This document shows, piece after piece, positions 9,745 through 16,606 of a stretch of DNA of 49,501 nt (the first letter of the stretch is position 1; each line of letters opens with the position of its first letter). This DNA comes from Succinivibrionaceae bacterium (GTDB lineage: Bacteria; Pseudomonadota; Gammaproteobacteria; Enterobacterales; Succinivibrionaceae): assembly GCA_024688225.1 (NCBI GenBank), contig JAILEI010000204.1, positions 1-49,501 on the forward strand, in the 5' to 3' direction. The notes beneath the pieces were generated by a model. It searched no databases, was not told the DNA's origin, and saw only the letters and a list, made by a program, of their open reading frames with translations. A program made the position numbers and the translations under genes.

Positions 9745-10203
9745 TCACTCATTGGGGATAAGTCCCCGACCCTCGAGGTAACGCCTGATCCCGGCCATGG
9801 TTTCCGGGGAGATGACATGCTCGATGCGGCAGGCGTCCCGCTCGGCAATGTTGGAAGGCACCTGCGCCACGTCCTGCAGCAGCACAGTCAGCAACTGGTG
9901 CCGCTTGAAGATGGAGACCGCCAGCGTGCTGCCCGAGGGGGTCAGCACAATGTCACCCGAGTCCTCGATGGTGATGTACCCCTTCTCCCTCAGCAACCCC
10001 AGGCCCCGGCTGACACTGGGCTTGGACAACCCCAGCTCGTTTGACACGTCCACCGCGCGCACCCTGCGCCCCTCGGAGCGCTCCTTGAGGATGAGGATGG
10101 TCTCAAGGTAAGTCTCGCCAGACTCCGCCATGACCCCACTGCGCAGGGGCACCGGTTCCGATACCGCCGACTGCGCGGTTGGCAGCTGCAAGTTGTTGTC
10201 CAT
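9745..10203 (-). CDS. DtxR/MntR-family metal-dependent regulator
   Basis: A winged-helix repressor of the DtxR family, which binds DNA when loaded with Fe(II) or Mn(II). The DNA-binding part is TYLETILILKERSEG...LGLSKPSVSRGLGLLREKGYI, and the metal/dimerisation part holds H102, C125, E128 and H129 (RHQLL and DACRIEHVIS). The cysteine where MntR has Glu99 resembles the DtxR/IdeR site (C-x-x-E-H), while Asp8 of MntR is replaced by Thr. Iron rather than manganese is therefore possible. At 152 residues it lacks the SH3-like domain of DtxR. GGGGAGAG precedes the ATG at 10203. It lies 43 bases after the Fur-like gene and is probably co-transcribed with it. Confidence 0.85.
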   Translation of the reverse strand: MDNNLQLPTAQSAVSEPVPLRSGVMAESGETYLETILILKERSEGRRVRAVDVSNELGLSKPSVSRGLGLLREKGYITIEDSGDIVLTPSGSTLAVSIFKRHQLLTVLLQDVAQVPSNIAERDACRIEHVISPETMAGIRRYLEGRGLIPNE

Positions 10204-10246
10204 AACTCTCCCCTAACTCTCTTTGCCCAGGGAGGCCTTGGCGGCC

Positions 10247-10696
10247 TCAGCCCTGGACCTTAACCTCTATGGTGCTGCCATTGAGCAGCAGCGAGACCTC
10301 CTGGCCATCACGCAGCGCCCCCCTGGCGGCCAGCCCCTCACGCACCAGCTCGGCAAGGGTCAGGCCCGCGGTCCCCTCGATCACATGCCCGCCCGCATCG
10401 GTCACCGAGCCCAGGCGCGGCACGTCCGGGCGCATGTCCAGGGCGCGGGATCTGGAGAGGATCCCAATCTGCTCCAGGCGGTTGATGAGGCGGTAGACCG
10501 TGGCGATGCCCAGGTCAGGGACCCGCTCCTTGGCCTCATACCACAGCGCCTTGGGCGAGGTGCTCTTGCTGTTCATCAGCACGTCGATGATGCGGCGGCG
10601 CTGCACCGTCATCCTCAGCCCGCTCTCCTCGAGCTTGCGCAGGGTATCCGCATTCAGCCTGCCCACGTCGTAGCGCAAATCTTCATCGCTTGCCAT
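10247..10696 (-). CDS. Fur-like winged-helix protein without metal ligands
   Basis: The first ~85 residues match the DNA-binding domain of the Fur/Zur/PerR family: ESGLRMTVQRRRIIDVL, then PDLGIATVYRLINRLEQIGIL, close to the Fur recognition helix motif IGLATVYRVLNQ. The C-terminal half is not a normal Fur dimerisation domain. It has no cysteine at all, only one histidine (GGHVIEG), and lacks the HHxH and CxxC metal sites. Instead it ends in a short charged region with LTLAELVREGLAARG and VSLLLNGSTIEVKV. It should bind DNA but probably not through classical Fe/Zn sensing. It is the first gene of a two-gene unit with the DtxR-type regulator. Alternatives are a distant Fur subgroup or a regulator sensing something else. 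Confidence 0.75.
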   Translation of the reverse strand: MASDEDLRYDVGRLNADTLRKLEESGLRMTVQRRRIIDVLMNSKSTSPKALWYEAKERVPDLGIATVYRLINRLEQIGILSRSRALDMRPDVPRLGSVTDAGGHVIEGTAGLTLAELVREGLAARGALRDGQEVSLLLNGSTIEVKVQG

Positions 10697-10750
10697 TTTC
10701 AGGTTCCTGATCCTGGGTCAATGGTGCCTACATGGAGGCGGGAAAGGCGC

Positions 10751-10819
10751 TTTTCAAGATCACGGCGCTGCGGTTAGCCTATGCAAACCATTTTACAGGA
10801 TCACGGTTCAGGCAAACCA
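10751..10819 (-). repeat. Direct repeats upstream of the Fur-like gene, possible operator
   Basis: Two copies of a composite element occur, read here on the plus strand: TTTTCAAGATCACGG (10751-10765) with GCAAACCA (10783-10790), then TTTTACAGGATCACGG (10791-10806) with GCAAACCA (10812-10819). They lie 55-120 bases upstream of the ATG at 10696, where a promoter would be expected. The second copy runs into the 3' end of the upstream gene. A binding site for one of the two regulators encoded downstream is a reasonable guess. Confidence 0.45.
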
Positions 10820-11533
10820 CTTTGCGTAGGCAAAGCCCAGGGAAAAGGTCAGGAGCAGCGCCGCAGCCAGCCACCTTAACACCACCTTGCCCCGCTCGAG
10901 GTTCTCCTGGGTGCTGGTCTCCCTTTGCAGCGCCCCGGTATCGAGGCGCGAGCGCAGATCCTCCAGGGTATGGGTGCCCGAGGGATCCTTGCGCCCAATC
11001 ACGGCCGGGGTCCCATAGGCCCGGTGGAACCAGAAGGCATAGCCCATGGCCGCCTTCTTGAAGCGCTCCACCCGGTAGCGCAGGATCACGTTCGCCCCAA
11101 AGTCCTCGGCGGCCTTGCGCAGCGCCGCCACAGCCACCTCAGGGCGACGGGCCACCCTGAAGATGTCCTTGCCCGAGCGGGCAATAATCTCATAACCCTC
11201 AGGATAGGTCTCGCGCCTTAGCTCCAGGGACCCAGGAACGCTGTAGGTGCTGTTGAGCTCAAGGAAGGATTCTGGATCGTCAAAGCACAGTCCCTCGGCC
11301 TCCCCGCCAGGGCCGAGGCCAAAGCGGCAGGGCATGCCCACCACCAGGCAGTCGCTGTCCTCCGGCCGCTGCAGTGAGGCCACGGTAAACCTCAGGATCC
11401 GCCCGTCCGCGGCCTGGATATGGCCGTGGGAGGTCTCATGGTCAAAGGAGGAAATGGTGCCCTGCAGTGCCGGGCGCTCAGGGGTGGCGGGGGACTGCCC
11501 CGCGCTCTCAAGGTTGGGCATGGCAAACTTCAC
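10808..11533 (-). CDS. Cold-shock-like domain protein with C-terminal membrane anchor
   Basis: I do not recognise a named family. Residues ~22-80 (ALQGTISSFDHETSHGHIQAADGRILRFTV, ending in VGMPCRFGLGPGGEAEG) have the spacing of a cold-shock/OB-fold domain, which normally binds nucleic acid. The middle (YEIIARSGKDIFRVARRPEVAVAALRKAAEDFGANVILRY) is soluble and mixed alpha/beta. The last ~25 residues (VVLRWLAAALLLTFSLGFAYAKWFA) form one membrane segment, suggesting tail anchoring. The GTG start at 11533 overlaps the stop of the upstream gene (GTGA), but an ATG at 11521 is also possible because the junction sits in a 17-bp tandem duplication. It is last in a four-gene operon. Confidence 0.6.
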   Translation of the reverse strand: MKFAMPNLESAGQSPATPERPALQGTISSFDHETSHGHIQAADGRILRFTVASLQRPEDSDCLVVGMPCRFGLGPGGEAEGLCFDDPESFLELNSTYSVPGSLELRRETYPEGYEIIARSGKDIFRVARRPEVAVAALRKAAEDFGANVILRYRVERFKKAAMGYAFWFHRAYGTPAVIGRKDPSGTHTLEDLRSRLDTGALQRETSTQENLERGKVVLRWLAAALLLTFSLGFAYAKWFA

Positions 11534-11549
11534 TTCATGGCAAACTTCA
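11519..11549 (-). repeat. 17-bp tandem duplication at a gene junction
   Basis: CATGGCAAACTTCA occurs at 11519-11532 and again at 11536-11549 (plus-strand reading), a period of 17 bases. The duplicated segment supplies the C-terminal KFAMK and stop of one gene and the start region (GTG then ATG) of the next, so both proteins share the string KFAM. Confidence 0.85.
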
Positions 11550-12054
11550 GGGCCTCACCGCCCGCGTGGCGCAGGGCCTCCGCCGGGTTGGAGCGTACCG
11601 AGCCGATGGCGCGCAGGCGGTTGGTGACGGCGCGCAGGTCCAGGCTGGGCACCTCGTCCTGGTCGAGAAAGGCGCGCACGCCCTCCAGATCCTCCGCCCC
11701 CTCCGGCACCAGGCCCGCCCCAATCAGGCAAGACGGGATCAGGCACCACAGGCGCTCCTCCGCCTTCATGACCCGCACCTGGTGGCGCATCTGCCCCGCG
11801 ATGAAGGACAGCCGGTCCTCAGCACCCAGCCCGAGGGCATCCAGCGTGGTGAGTCCCTGGCTGCCTTCGGGCATCCCCGCACGGCCGGCTGCCAGCAGGC
11901 GATCCCCCACCCCAAGCGCCAGGGCCAGTTCCCCGGAGTAGCCAAAGGCACTGGACAGCAGCCAGCACAGGTGCGCCAGATCCGCCTTGCCGTCCACCGC
12001 CAGCAGTCGCCAGCATTCCCCCTCAATCAGGTCCACCTTAAGCAAGTATTGCAT
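11530..12054 (-). CDS. pRiA4b ORF-3-like family protein (probable)
   Basis: A 174-residue protein whose first part (MQYLLKVDLIEGECWRLLAVDGKADLAHLCWLLSSAFGY) resembles the plasmid pRiA4b ORF-3-like fold, in which a beta-strand pair is followed by a helix with LAxLHxxIQxAFGW. The segment LGLGAEDRLSFIAGQMRHQVRVMKAEE corresponds to the family's GDxFxYxYDFGDxWxHxIxVE region but lacks most of its aspartates and tryptophans, so the match is divergent. The function of the family is unknown. The track start at 12180 overlaps the upstream gene. The ATG at 12054 has AGGGGG about ten bases upstream and follows that gene's stop by 13 bases, so I prefer it. Confidence 0.5.
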   Translation of the reverse strand: MQYLLKVDLIEGECWRLLAVDGKADLAHLCWLLSSAFGYSGELALALGVGDRLLAAGRAGMPEGSQGLTTLDALGLGAEDRLSFIAGQMRHQVRVMKAEERLWCLIPSCLIGAGLVPEGAEDLEGVRAFLDQDEVPSLDLRAVTNRLRAIGSVRSNPAEALRHAGGEALKFAMK

Positions 12055-12067
12055 TCTGCCATCCCCC

Positions 12068-14650
12068 TTACTGGCGCTCTTCAGCGCTGAAAAGCGTTGG
12101 GTCATCCATATTCCCCACCTGCGGCAGGGCCCTAGGCTGCGGGGGTTCCTCACCCTGGCCCAGCAGCATGCCAAGGTCAAAGCACATCACCAGTCCCGCC
12201 AGGGAACTGCCCGCGGACCTGGCCCGCAGCGCATGCCTCCTCACCAGTTCCGGCACCAGGACATGCCCCAGGGGCCGCAGCGCCAGCAGCATCATGAACT
12301 CATCGAATGAGACATGGCCGGTATTGGACTCCACCTCCAGCCACTCCAGTTCCACCCTCAGGCGCCGCAGCCGCTGCTCGCCGTGGGCGGCGGGAGGGAC
12401 ATACTCACTGGCCAGGAAGTCAACCAAATCCCCGCAAATGTAGGGACTGTCCGCCCCATCCCTTTGCAGCAGCTCAATGGCGCTGGGGATCGACTTGACA
12501 TGCGGGCTGAAGAGCTGCCGGTCAACGGCCCTGATGAGCATGCCCCGCTCTATGTCAGTCTTGCCCGAGGACAGGGCCGCGTACAGCTCGGCGATTAACG
12601 CCCGGGCCTCCTTTTCCTTCGGATCCTGCTCGAGCTTGCGGTTTGAGTAGTAGGATGCCATCCCCGCCATGGACTGGGCCATGGCATAGCCGCTATCGCA
12701 ACCCATGGACAGGCCCCGCTGCCGAGAGTAAATCACTGACAGGCGATAGACCGCATCCCGGTCACCCATCCTTGCCCCACTGAGCAGGTAACTGTTGGCG
12801 CGCAGCTCATCATGGGGGTAAAGCACCCCGCTGGCATCCGCCATGAACAGCGCCGCCGTGGCGCTGGAGGCTGACAAGGCATCGAGCCTGTCGATGAGAT
12901 CAATGCACCGCAGGGGATGGAACTTGCCCCGGGACCTGAGTTCCTGGACCTCCCGGAGCGCCGGGGAGAAATGACTTTGCGCCGACAGGTAGAGATGGCT
13001 GTGGGACAGTTCCACCTGCCCAATCTCCGCATGCGACATCACAAAATAGCCATACTTGAGGCCATCAGCCACCGCCCGCCCGGCAATCCTGGCCCCCTGC
13101 GCAAAGTTGCCCTCGCTGATGCAGGATATGGCCTCATTGAACATGGCCAGGGGGAAGCCATCGTGGGACGAGCGGCCCCACCAGCGCCGCGCCTGCGCCA
13201 CGTCGCCCTTGACCCCGTCACTGCCATTCCAGAAGGCACTGCCGAGGCGGAAGGAAATCCCGGCATGGCCCAGGGCAGCGGCCCGCTCCACATACGGGGA
13301 GCGGGCAAACTGCCCATCGAGCAGGATCTCAAGATCCGCCATCGCCACCACCGACTGCTCGTGCCCGGACCTGAGCCCATTGCCGAGGAATGCCTCGAAG
13401 ATCTTCAGGTCGCCAGGATCTGCCTTGCCCGGCTTGCCTGCCGACACGATTTCCCGCGCGGCATTGAGCACCCGGTCATAGAAGCGGTAGTCCGTGATCC
13501 CCGGGCCGTCAACCGCCGCCAGGCTGCAAAGCGCGGCGCGCAGCCCTGGATAGTCGCCGCAGCGCAGGAGGTCCAGGGCCTGCTCCACGGCCCAGTCACA
13601 GGGAGTTATGCCGGAGACAATGCCATCGTCCCGCTCCTGGGTGGCGACCATGGCCATGAAATTGATGAGCGCCGAGAGCAGCGAGACCGCCAGCTCGCGA
13701 TCCACCCCCGCGTCGCCGCCCATGATCCGCCGGCACTCCTCATAGTCCTCGTCATCAAGGTACAGCGCCAGGGCGCAGGCCGCCTTCATGAAGTCAAAGG
13801 CCACCCGGTAGCCGCCGTCCCCGTCCCTGAGGCCCATGAAGCACAGGAGGTAGATCATCATCGCCCGGGGGTTGCCCACCAGCGCCGCATAGGCTATGTA
13901 GTCACGGGCCCGCTGGCGATCGGGGGGCAGGTCCCTGCCCATCAGGAACGCCAGCCCAATTTCAAGCGCCGCCTGGGGGGGCATCCCAAACATCAGCCCA
14001 TCATTCTTGCCCAGGGTGGTGCGCCGGTACTCAAACTCAAGCGCCACCCGCCCCAGCACGTCCTCAGCCCGCTCATTGGTCTCATGGATGGTGTCATTGT
14101 CGCAAATGCCCAGGAACCCCATGGGGAACATGAGCAAGGGGGGCTGCTCGGCGGCACTGAAGGCGCTGATCAGGTAGTAGACATAGAAAGGCACGCCGCG
14201 GACCACGGCCTGCAGCACGGGATAGAACATCAGGCGGCGGAACTCATCGATGGCCTCGCCATTCACCACCACCCGCTCCGCCGCGCTGCCAGTGTCATCG
14301 GGCAGGCTCTTGCCCTGCGCGTAGCAGACGCTGCTCATGAACTGGTGGATGGCCTCCATGCGCATCCAGGCGCGCAGATCCTCGCCCCCGGTCCCGCCCC
14401 CCATTTCCACCGCCACAAACTGGTGGTAAAAGGCCCGGTCGCGCAGCGACGAGTCAGGCTCACCCCCTTCCATCCCGGACTCGATCTCCTTGCGCTGCGC
14501 CACGAACTGCTCCCGCAGTTCCTTGGCCTGCCTGAGGTGCCAGTCGCGGTCATGCGGCCCCGGGCCCGGCGCCTTAGGGCTGAGAAACCGCCCCTCAAGG
14601 TCGGCCAGGGCGCGCAGGCAGGCCCCAAGACCCTTGTTTTGATCAACCAT
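12068..14650 (-). CDS. Large uncharacterised protein with degenerate Sel1-like repeats
   Basis: An 860-residue protein I cannot assign to a named family. It has no signal peptide or clear membrane segment, so it is probably cytosolic. It is mainly helical, with stretches spaced like Sel1/TPR-type repeats around residues 225-275 (ALEIGLAFLMGRD then RARDYIAYAALVGNPRAMM), 450-510 (YVERAAALGHAGISFRLGSAFWNG then ARRWWGRSSHDGFPLAMFNEA) and in the last third (YLLSGARMGDRDAVYRLSVIY). These point to a protein-binding scaffold. It lies between a secreted Sel1-repeat gene and the pRiA4b-like gene in a packed operon. Base composition is like its neighbours, so there is no sign of recent transfer. Confidence 0.7.
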   Translation of the reverse strand: MVDQNKGLGACLRALADLEGRFLSPKAPGPGPHDRDWHLRQAKELREQFVAQRKEIESGMEGGEPDSSLRDRAFYHQFVAVEMGGGTGGEDLRAWMRMEAIHQFMSSVCYAQGKSLPDDTGSAAERVVVNGEAIDEFRRLMFYPVLQAVVRGVPFYVYYLISAFSAAEQPPLLMFPMGFLGICDNDTIHETNERAEDVLGRVALEFEYRRTTLGKNDGLMFGMPPQAALEIGLAFLMGRDLPPDRQRARDYIAYAALVGNPRAMMIYLLCFMGLRDGDGGYRVAFDFMKAACALALYLDDEDYEECRRIMGGDAGVDRELAVSLLSALINFMAMVATQERDDGIVSGITPCDWAVEQALDLLRCGDYPGLRAALCSLAAVDGPGITDYRFYDRVLNAAREIVSAGKPGKADPGDLKIFEAFLGNGLRSGHEQSVVAMADLEILLDGQFARSPYVERAAALGHAGISFRLGSAFWNGSDGVKGDVAQARRWWGRSSHDGFPLAMFNEAISCISEGNFAQGARIAGRAVADGLKYGYFVMSHAEIGQVELSHSHLYLSAQSHFSPALREVQELRSRGKFHPLRCIDLIDRLDALSASSATAALFMADASGVLYPHDELRANSYLLSGARMGDRDAVYRLSVIYSRQRGLSMGCDSGYAMAQSMAGMASYYSNRKLEQDPKEKEARALIAELYAALSSGKTDIERGMLIRAVDRQLFSPHVKSIPSAIELLQRDGADSPYICGDLVDFLASEYVPPAAHGEQRLRRLRVELEWLEVESNTGHVSFDEFMMLLALRPLGHVLVPELVRRHALRARSAGSSLAGLVMCFDLGMLLGQGEEPPQPRALPQVGNMDDPTLFSAEERQ

Positions 14651-14682
14651 CTTTTGTCCAGTGCTCAGGCGCCAGGCATGGC

Positions 14683-15486
14683 CTAGCGCCGTTTGGCCTC
14701 AGTGCAGGCCAGGCGGTTGCCCAGCCCGCACCCTTTCTTGAACAGGGCGCGGGCCTGGTCCAATGACTTTTTAACCCCCAGGCCCTGGCGGCAAAGGAAG
14801 CCCAGGTTGGTGCAGGCAAAGGCATTGCCCCGCTCGCAACCCTTGCTGAAGATCTCGGCTGCCTTGGCAGGGTTCCTGGGCACCCCCTGCCCTTTTTTGT
14901 ACAGCAACCCCAGGCCGCCACAGGCAAACTGGTTCCCCAGGCGACAGCCCTTGCCATAGAGCCTGGCCGCCGCCTGGTAGTCAACCCGCTTGCCGTGCAG
15001 GCTGAGAAATCCCGCCCTGCTGCAGCCAAAGCCATATCCCAGGTCACAGGCCCGGACGTACAACCGCAGCGCCTTCGCCTGGTCGGGGTCCTGGCGCTCA
15101 TGGTAGAAACCCAGGCTGGCACAGGCACGGGCACTGCCTCCCTCGCAGTCCGCCCCCAGCGCCTGGGGGCCGCTGGCAGCAGGCCGATCCGCCGTGACCT
15201 TTGGGGATCCCTGGCGTGGCGCGGAACTGCCAGGTTGCTGTGCCCCCGCCTCACCCATCATCCCCAGCGCGGCACAGGCATAGTCATCAGCAAGCTCGCA
15301 GGCCCTTTGGTAATAGGAAGTGGCCCCGGCAGTATCTGCGTCTGTGAAAAAAAGGCGATCCGCAATGGCCACGCAGGCCCTGGCATCGCCGCCAGCGCAC
15401 TGGGCCCTGTCATCGCCGGCAAGCGTCAGGGCCGGCACGGCCCACAGAACCGCCAGGCAGGCTGCCGCGCCCCAACAGTACCGCAT
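14683..15486 (-). CDS. Periplasmic cysteine-rich Sel1-repeat protein
   Basis: A secreted Sel1-like repeat protein of the type seen in Helicobacter cysteine-rich proteins (Hcp). The ATG at 15486 has GGGGGTGAG upstream and begins a signal peptide (MRYCWGAAACLAVLWAVPALTLAG), so I prefer it to the track start at 15528. The mature part has a series of repeats with paired cysteines eight residues apart, such as ACELADDYAC, ACDLGYGFGC, GCRLGNQFAC, GCERGNAFAC and GCGLGNRLAC, each fit for a disulfide across a helix pair. Such proteins usually bind other proteins, and the ligand here is unknown. It is the first gene of the four-gene operon and has an extended -10 promoter just upstream. Confidence 0.85.
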   Translation of the reverse strand: MRYCWGAAACLAVLWAVPALTLAGDDRAQCAGGDARACVAIADRLFFTDADTAGATSYYQRACELADDYACAALGMMGEAGAQQPGSSAPRQGSPKVTADRPAASGPQALGADCEGGSARACASLGFYHERQDPDQAKALRLYVRACDLGYGFGCSRAGFLSLHGKRVDYQAAARLYGKGCRLGNQFACGGLGLLYKKGQGVPRNPAKAAEIFSKGCERGNAFACTNLGFLCRQGLGVKKSLDQARALFKKGCGLGNRLACTEAKRR

Positions 15487-15509
15487 CTCACCCCCAGGTT
15501 GTGCGGGTG

Positions 15510-15518
15510 ATTCTACCA
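15510..15518 (-). promoter_or_regulatory. Extended -10 promoter of the Sel1-repeat operon
   Basis: TGGTAGAAT on the minus strand fits an extended -10 element (TG-N-TAGAAT), about 24 bases before the ATG at 15486. No good -35 hexamer is seen at the expected distance. Confidence 0.4.
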
Positions 15519-15549
15519 TAAGTTGCAAGTTGGACTTTTGGGCGGGGGA

Positions 15550-16461
15550 TCACCCCTGGAGCAGGCTCAGGATGAGGTTCTTGCTGGCCATGGCCTGCTT
15601 GAGCATCATCATCGCCACCTGCTGCACCGCCTGCAGGGAGGTAAGGTTTGAGACCTCCTCTGCGTAGTCAGTGTCGCGGATGCGCGAGCGCGCGTCAGAG
15701 AGGTTGGTGGCCATGGTGCCGTTGAGCCTAATCACCGAGTCCAGGCGGTTTTGCACCGCCCCCAGCTCCCCGCGCTTCTCCGACACCTTGGCAATGAAGT
15801 CATCAACCATCCCCAGGGCAGCCTGGGCATTGGCGGCGGTTGATACCGAGAACCGCGCCCCCTCGTCCTCGCCGAAGACCAGCCCGGGGGCGGTGGCCGC
15901 CCCGTGCCCTGCCCCAAGGCAGATGGCGGAAAGCGAAAACCCGGCACTCAGGTCAATGCCGATGGTGTCATTGGCATCGGCCCCCACCTGGAGCGAGATC
16001 CGGCCCTGCTCATCGAGCAGCCCGCCACTTTCCCGGTTGGCGGTCCCACACAGGATCTTGGCGCCGCCAAAGGTGGTCTTGCAGGAGATTCTGGTAATTT
16101 CCTGGCACAGCTGGGACACCTCAGAGCCCAGCGCCTTGCGGTCCCGCTCAGTGTTGGTGCCGTTGGCCGCCTGGTTGGCCAGCACCCGGATGCGCTGGAG
16201 CATGCTGGTGATTTCGTCCAGCGCCCCCTCGGCAGTCTGCGCCAGGGCCTGTCCATCGGCCGCATTGCGTGCCCCCTGGTTGAGCCCGTTGATCTGGGCA
16301 GTCATGCGATTGGCGATCTGCAATCCCGCGGGATCGTCCTTGGCACTGTTGATGCGCAGGCCCGAGGAGAGGCGCTGAAAGCACACATCAATGCCTGAGG
16401 TGGCGCCACTGAGGGATCTCATGGCGGACATCATCGGCAGGTTGGTCAGGTATAGCGCCAT
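15550..16461 (-). CDS. fliC: Flagellin (divergent, cysteine-containing)
   Basis: The filament subunit, exported through the flagellar type III apparatus. The N-terminal D0/D1 part includes RLSSGLRINSAKDDPAGLQIANRM, the flagellin hallmark, and the C-terminal part ends in ...LILSLLQG like other flagellins. At 303 residues it is short, with a reduced D2/D3 region. The extreme N-terminus (MALYLTNLPMMSAMRSL) departs from the usual MAxxINTNxxSLxAQ. It has five cysteines (27, 119, 127, 138, 181), unusual because flagellins are normally almost free of cysteine. I choose ATG 16461 over the TTG at 16467 because flagellins begin MA. It has a near-consensus sigma-28 promoter and no fliS or fliD beside it. 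Confidence 0.92.
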   Translation of the reverse strand: MALYLTNLPMMSAMRSLSGATSGIDVCFQRLSSGLRINSAKDDPAGLQIANRMTAQINGLNQGARNAADGQALAQTAEGALDEITSMLQRIRVLANQAANGTNTERDRKALGSEVSQLCQEITRISCKTTFGGAKILCGTANRESGGLLDEQGRISLQVGADANDTIGIDLSAGFSLSAICLGAGHGAATAPGLVFGEDEGARFSVSTAANAQAALGMVDDFIAKVSEKRGELGAVQNRLDSVIRLNGTMATNLSDARSRIRDTDYAEEVSNLTSLQAVQQVAMMMLKQAMASKNLILSLLQG

Positions 16462-16496
16462 GGGCAAGGGGTCTCCGCCAAGATCTCTTCACTTTC

Positions 16497-16523
16497 TTAA
16501 CGGCAGCATGCCCATAGACTTTA
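16497..16523 (-). promoter_or_regulatory. Sigma-28 (FliA) promoter of the flagellin gene
   Basis: On the minus strand TAAAGTCT, an 11-base spacer and GCCGTTAA match the consensus TAAAGTTT-N11-GCCGATAA with one mismatch in each half. It lies about 36 bases upstream of the flagellin ATG. Confidence 0.88.
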
Positions 16524-16536
16524 TGCGCATTTCCCC

Positions 16537-16572
16537 AAAAAAACCGCGCCAGGGCCGGCACGGCCCTGGCGC
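16537..16572 (-). terminator. Rho-independent terminator of purC
   Basis: A perfect 12-bp stem (GCGCCAGGGCCG / CGGCCCTGGCGC, loop of three) is followed on the minus strand by GG and seven T residues. It closes the glnS-to-purC run and insulates the flagellin promoter just beyond it. Confidence 0.93.
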
Positions 16573-16606
16573 TGCTGACCCGGTAGGGGCGCCCGCCCAG
16601 GTTAGG

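Noticed and set aside
12917-14686. 589-residue plus-strand ORF opposite the 860-residue gene
   Set aside because: High-GC shadow frame rich in His, Gly, Pro and Arg, with no domain-like pattern and no Shine-Dalgarno site; the minus-strand gene has natural composition and operon spacing.
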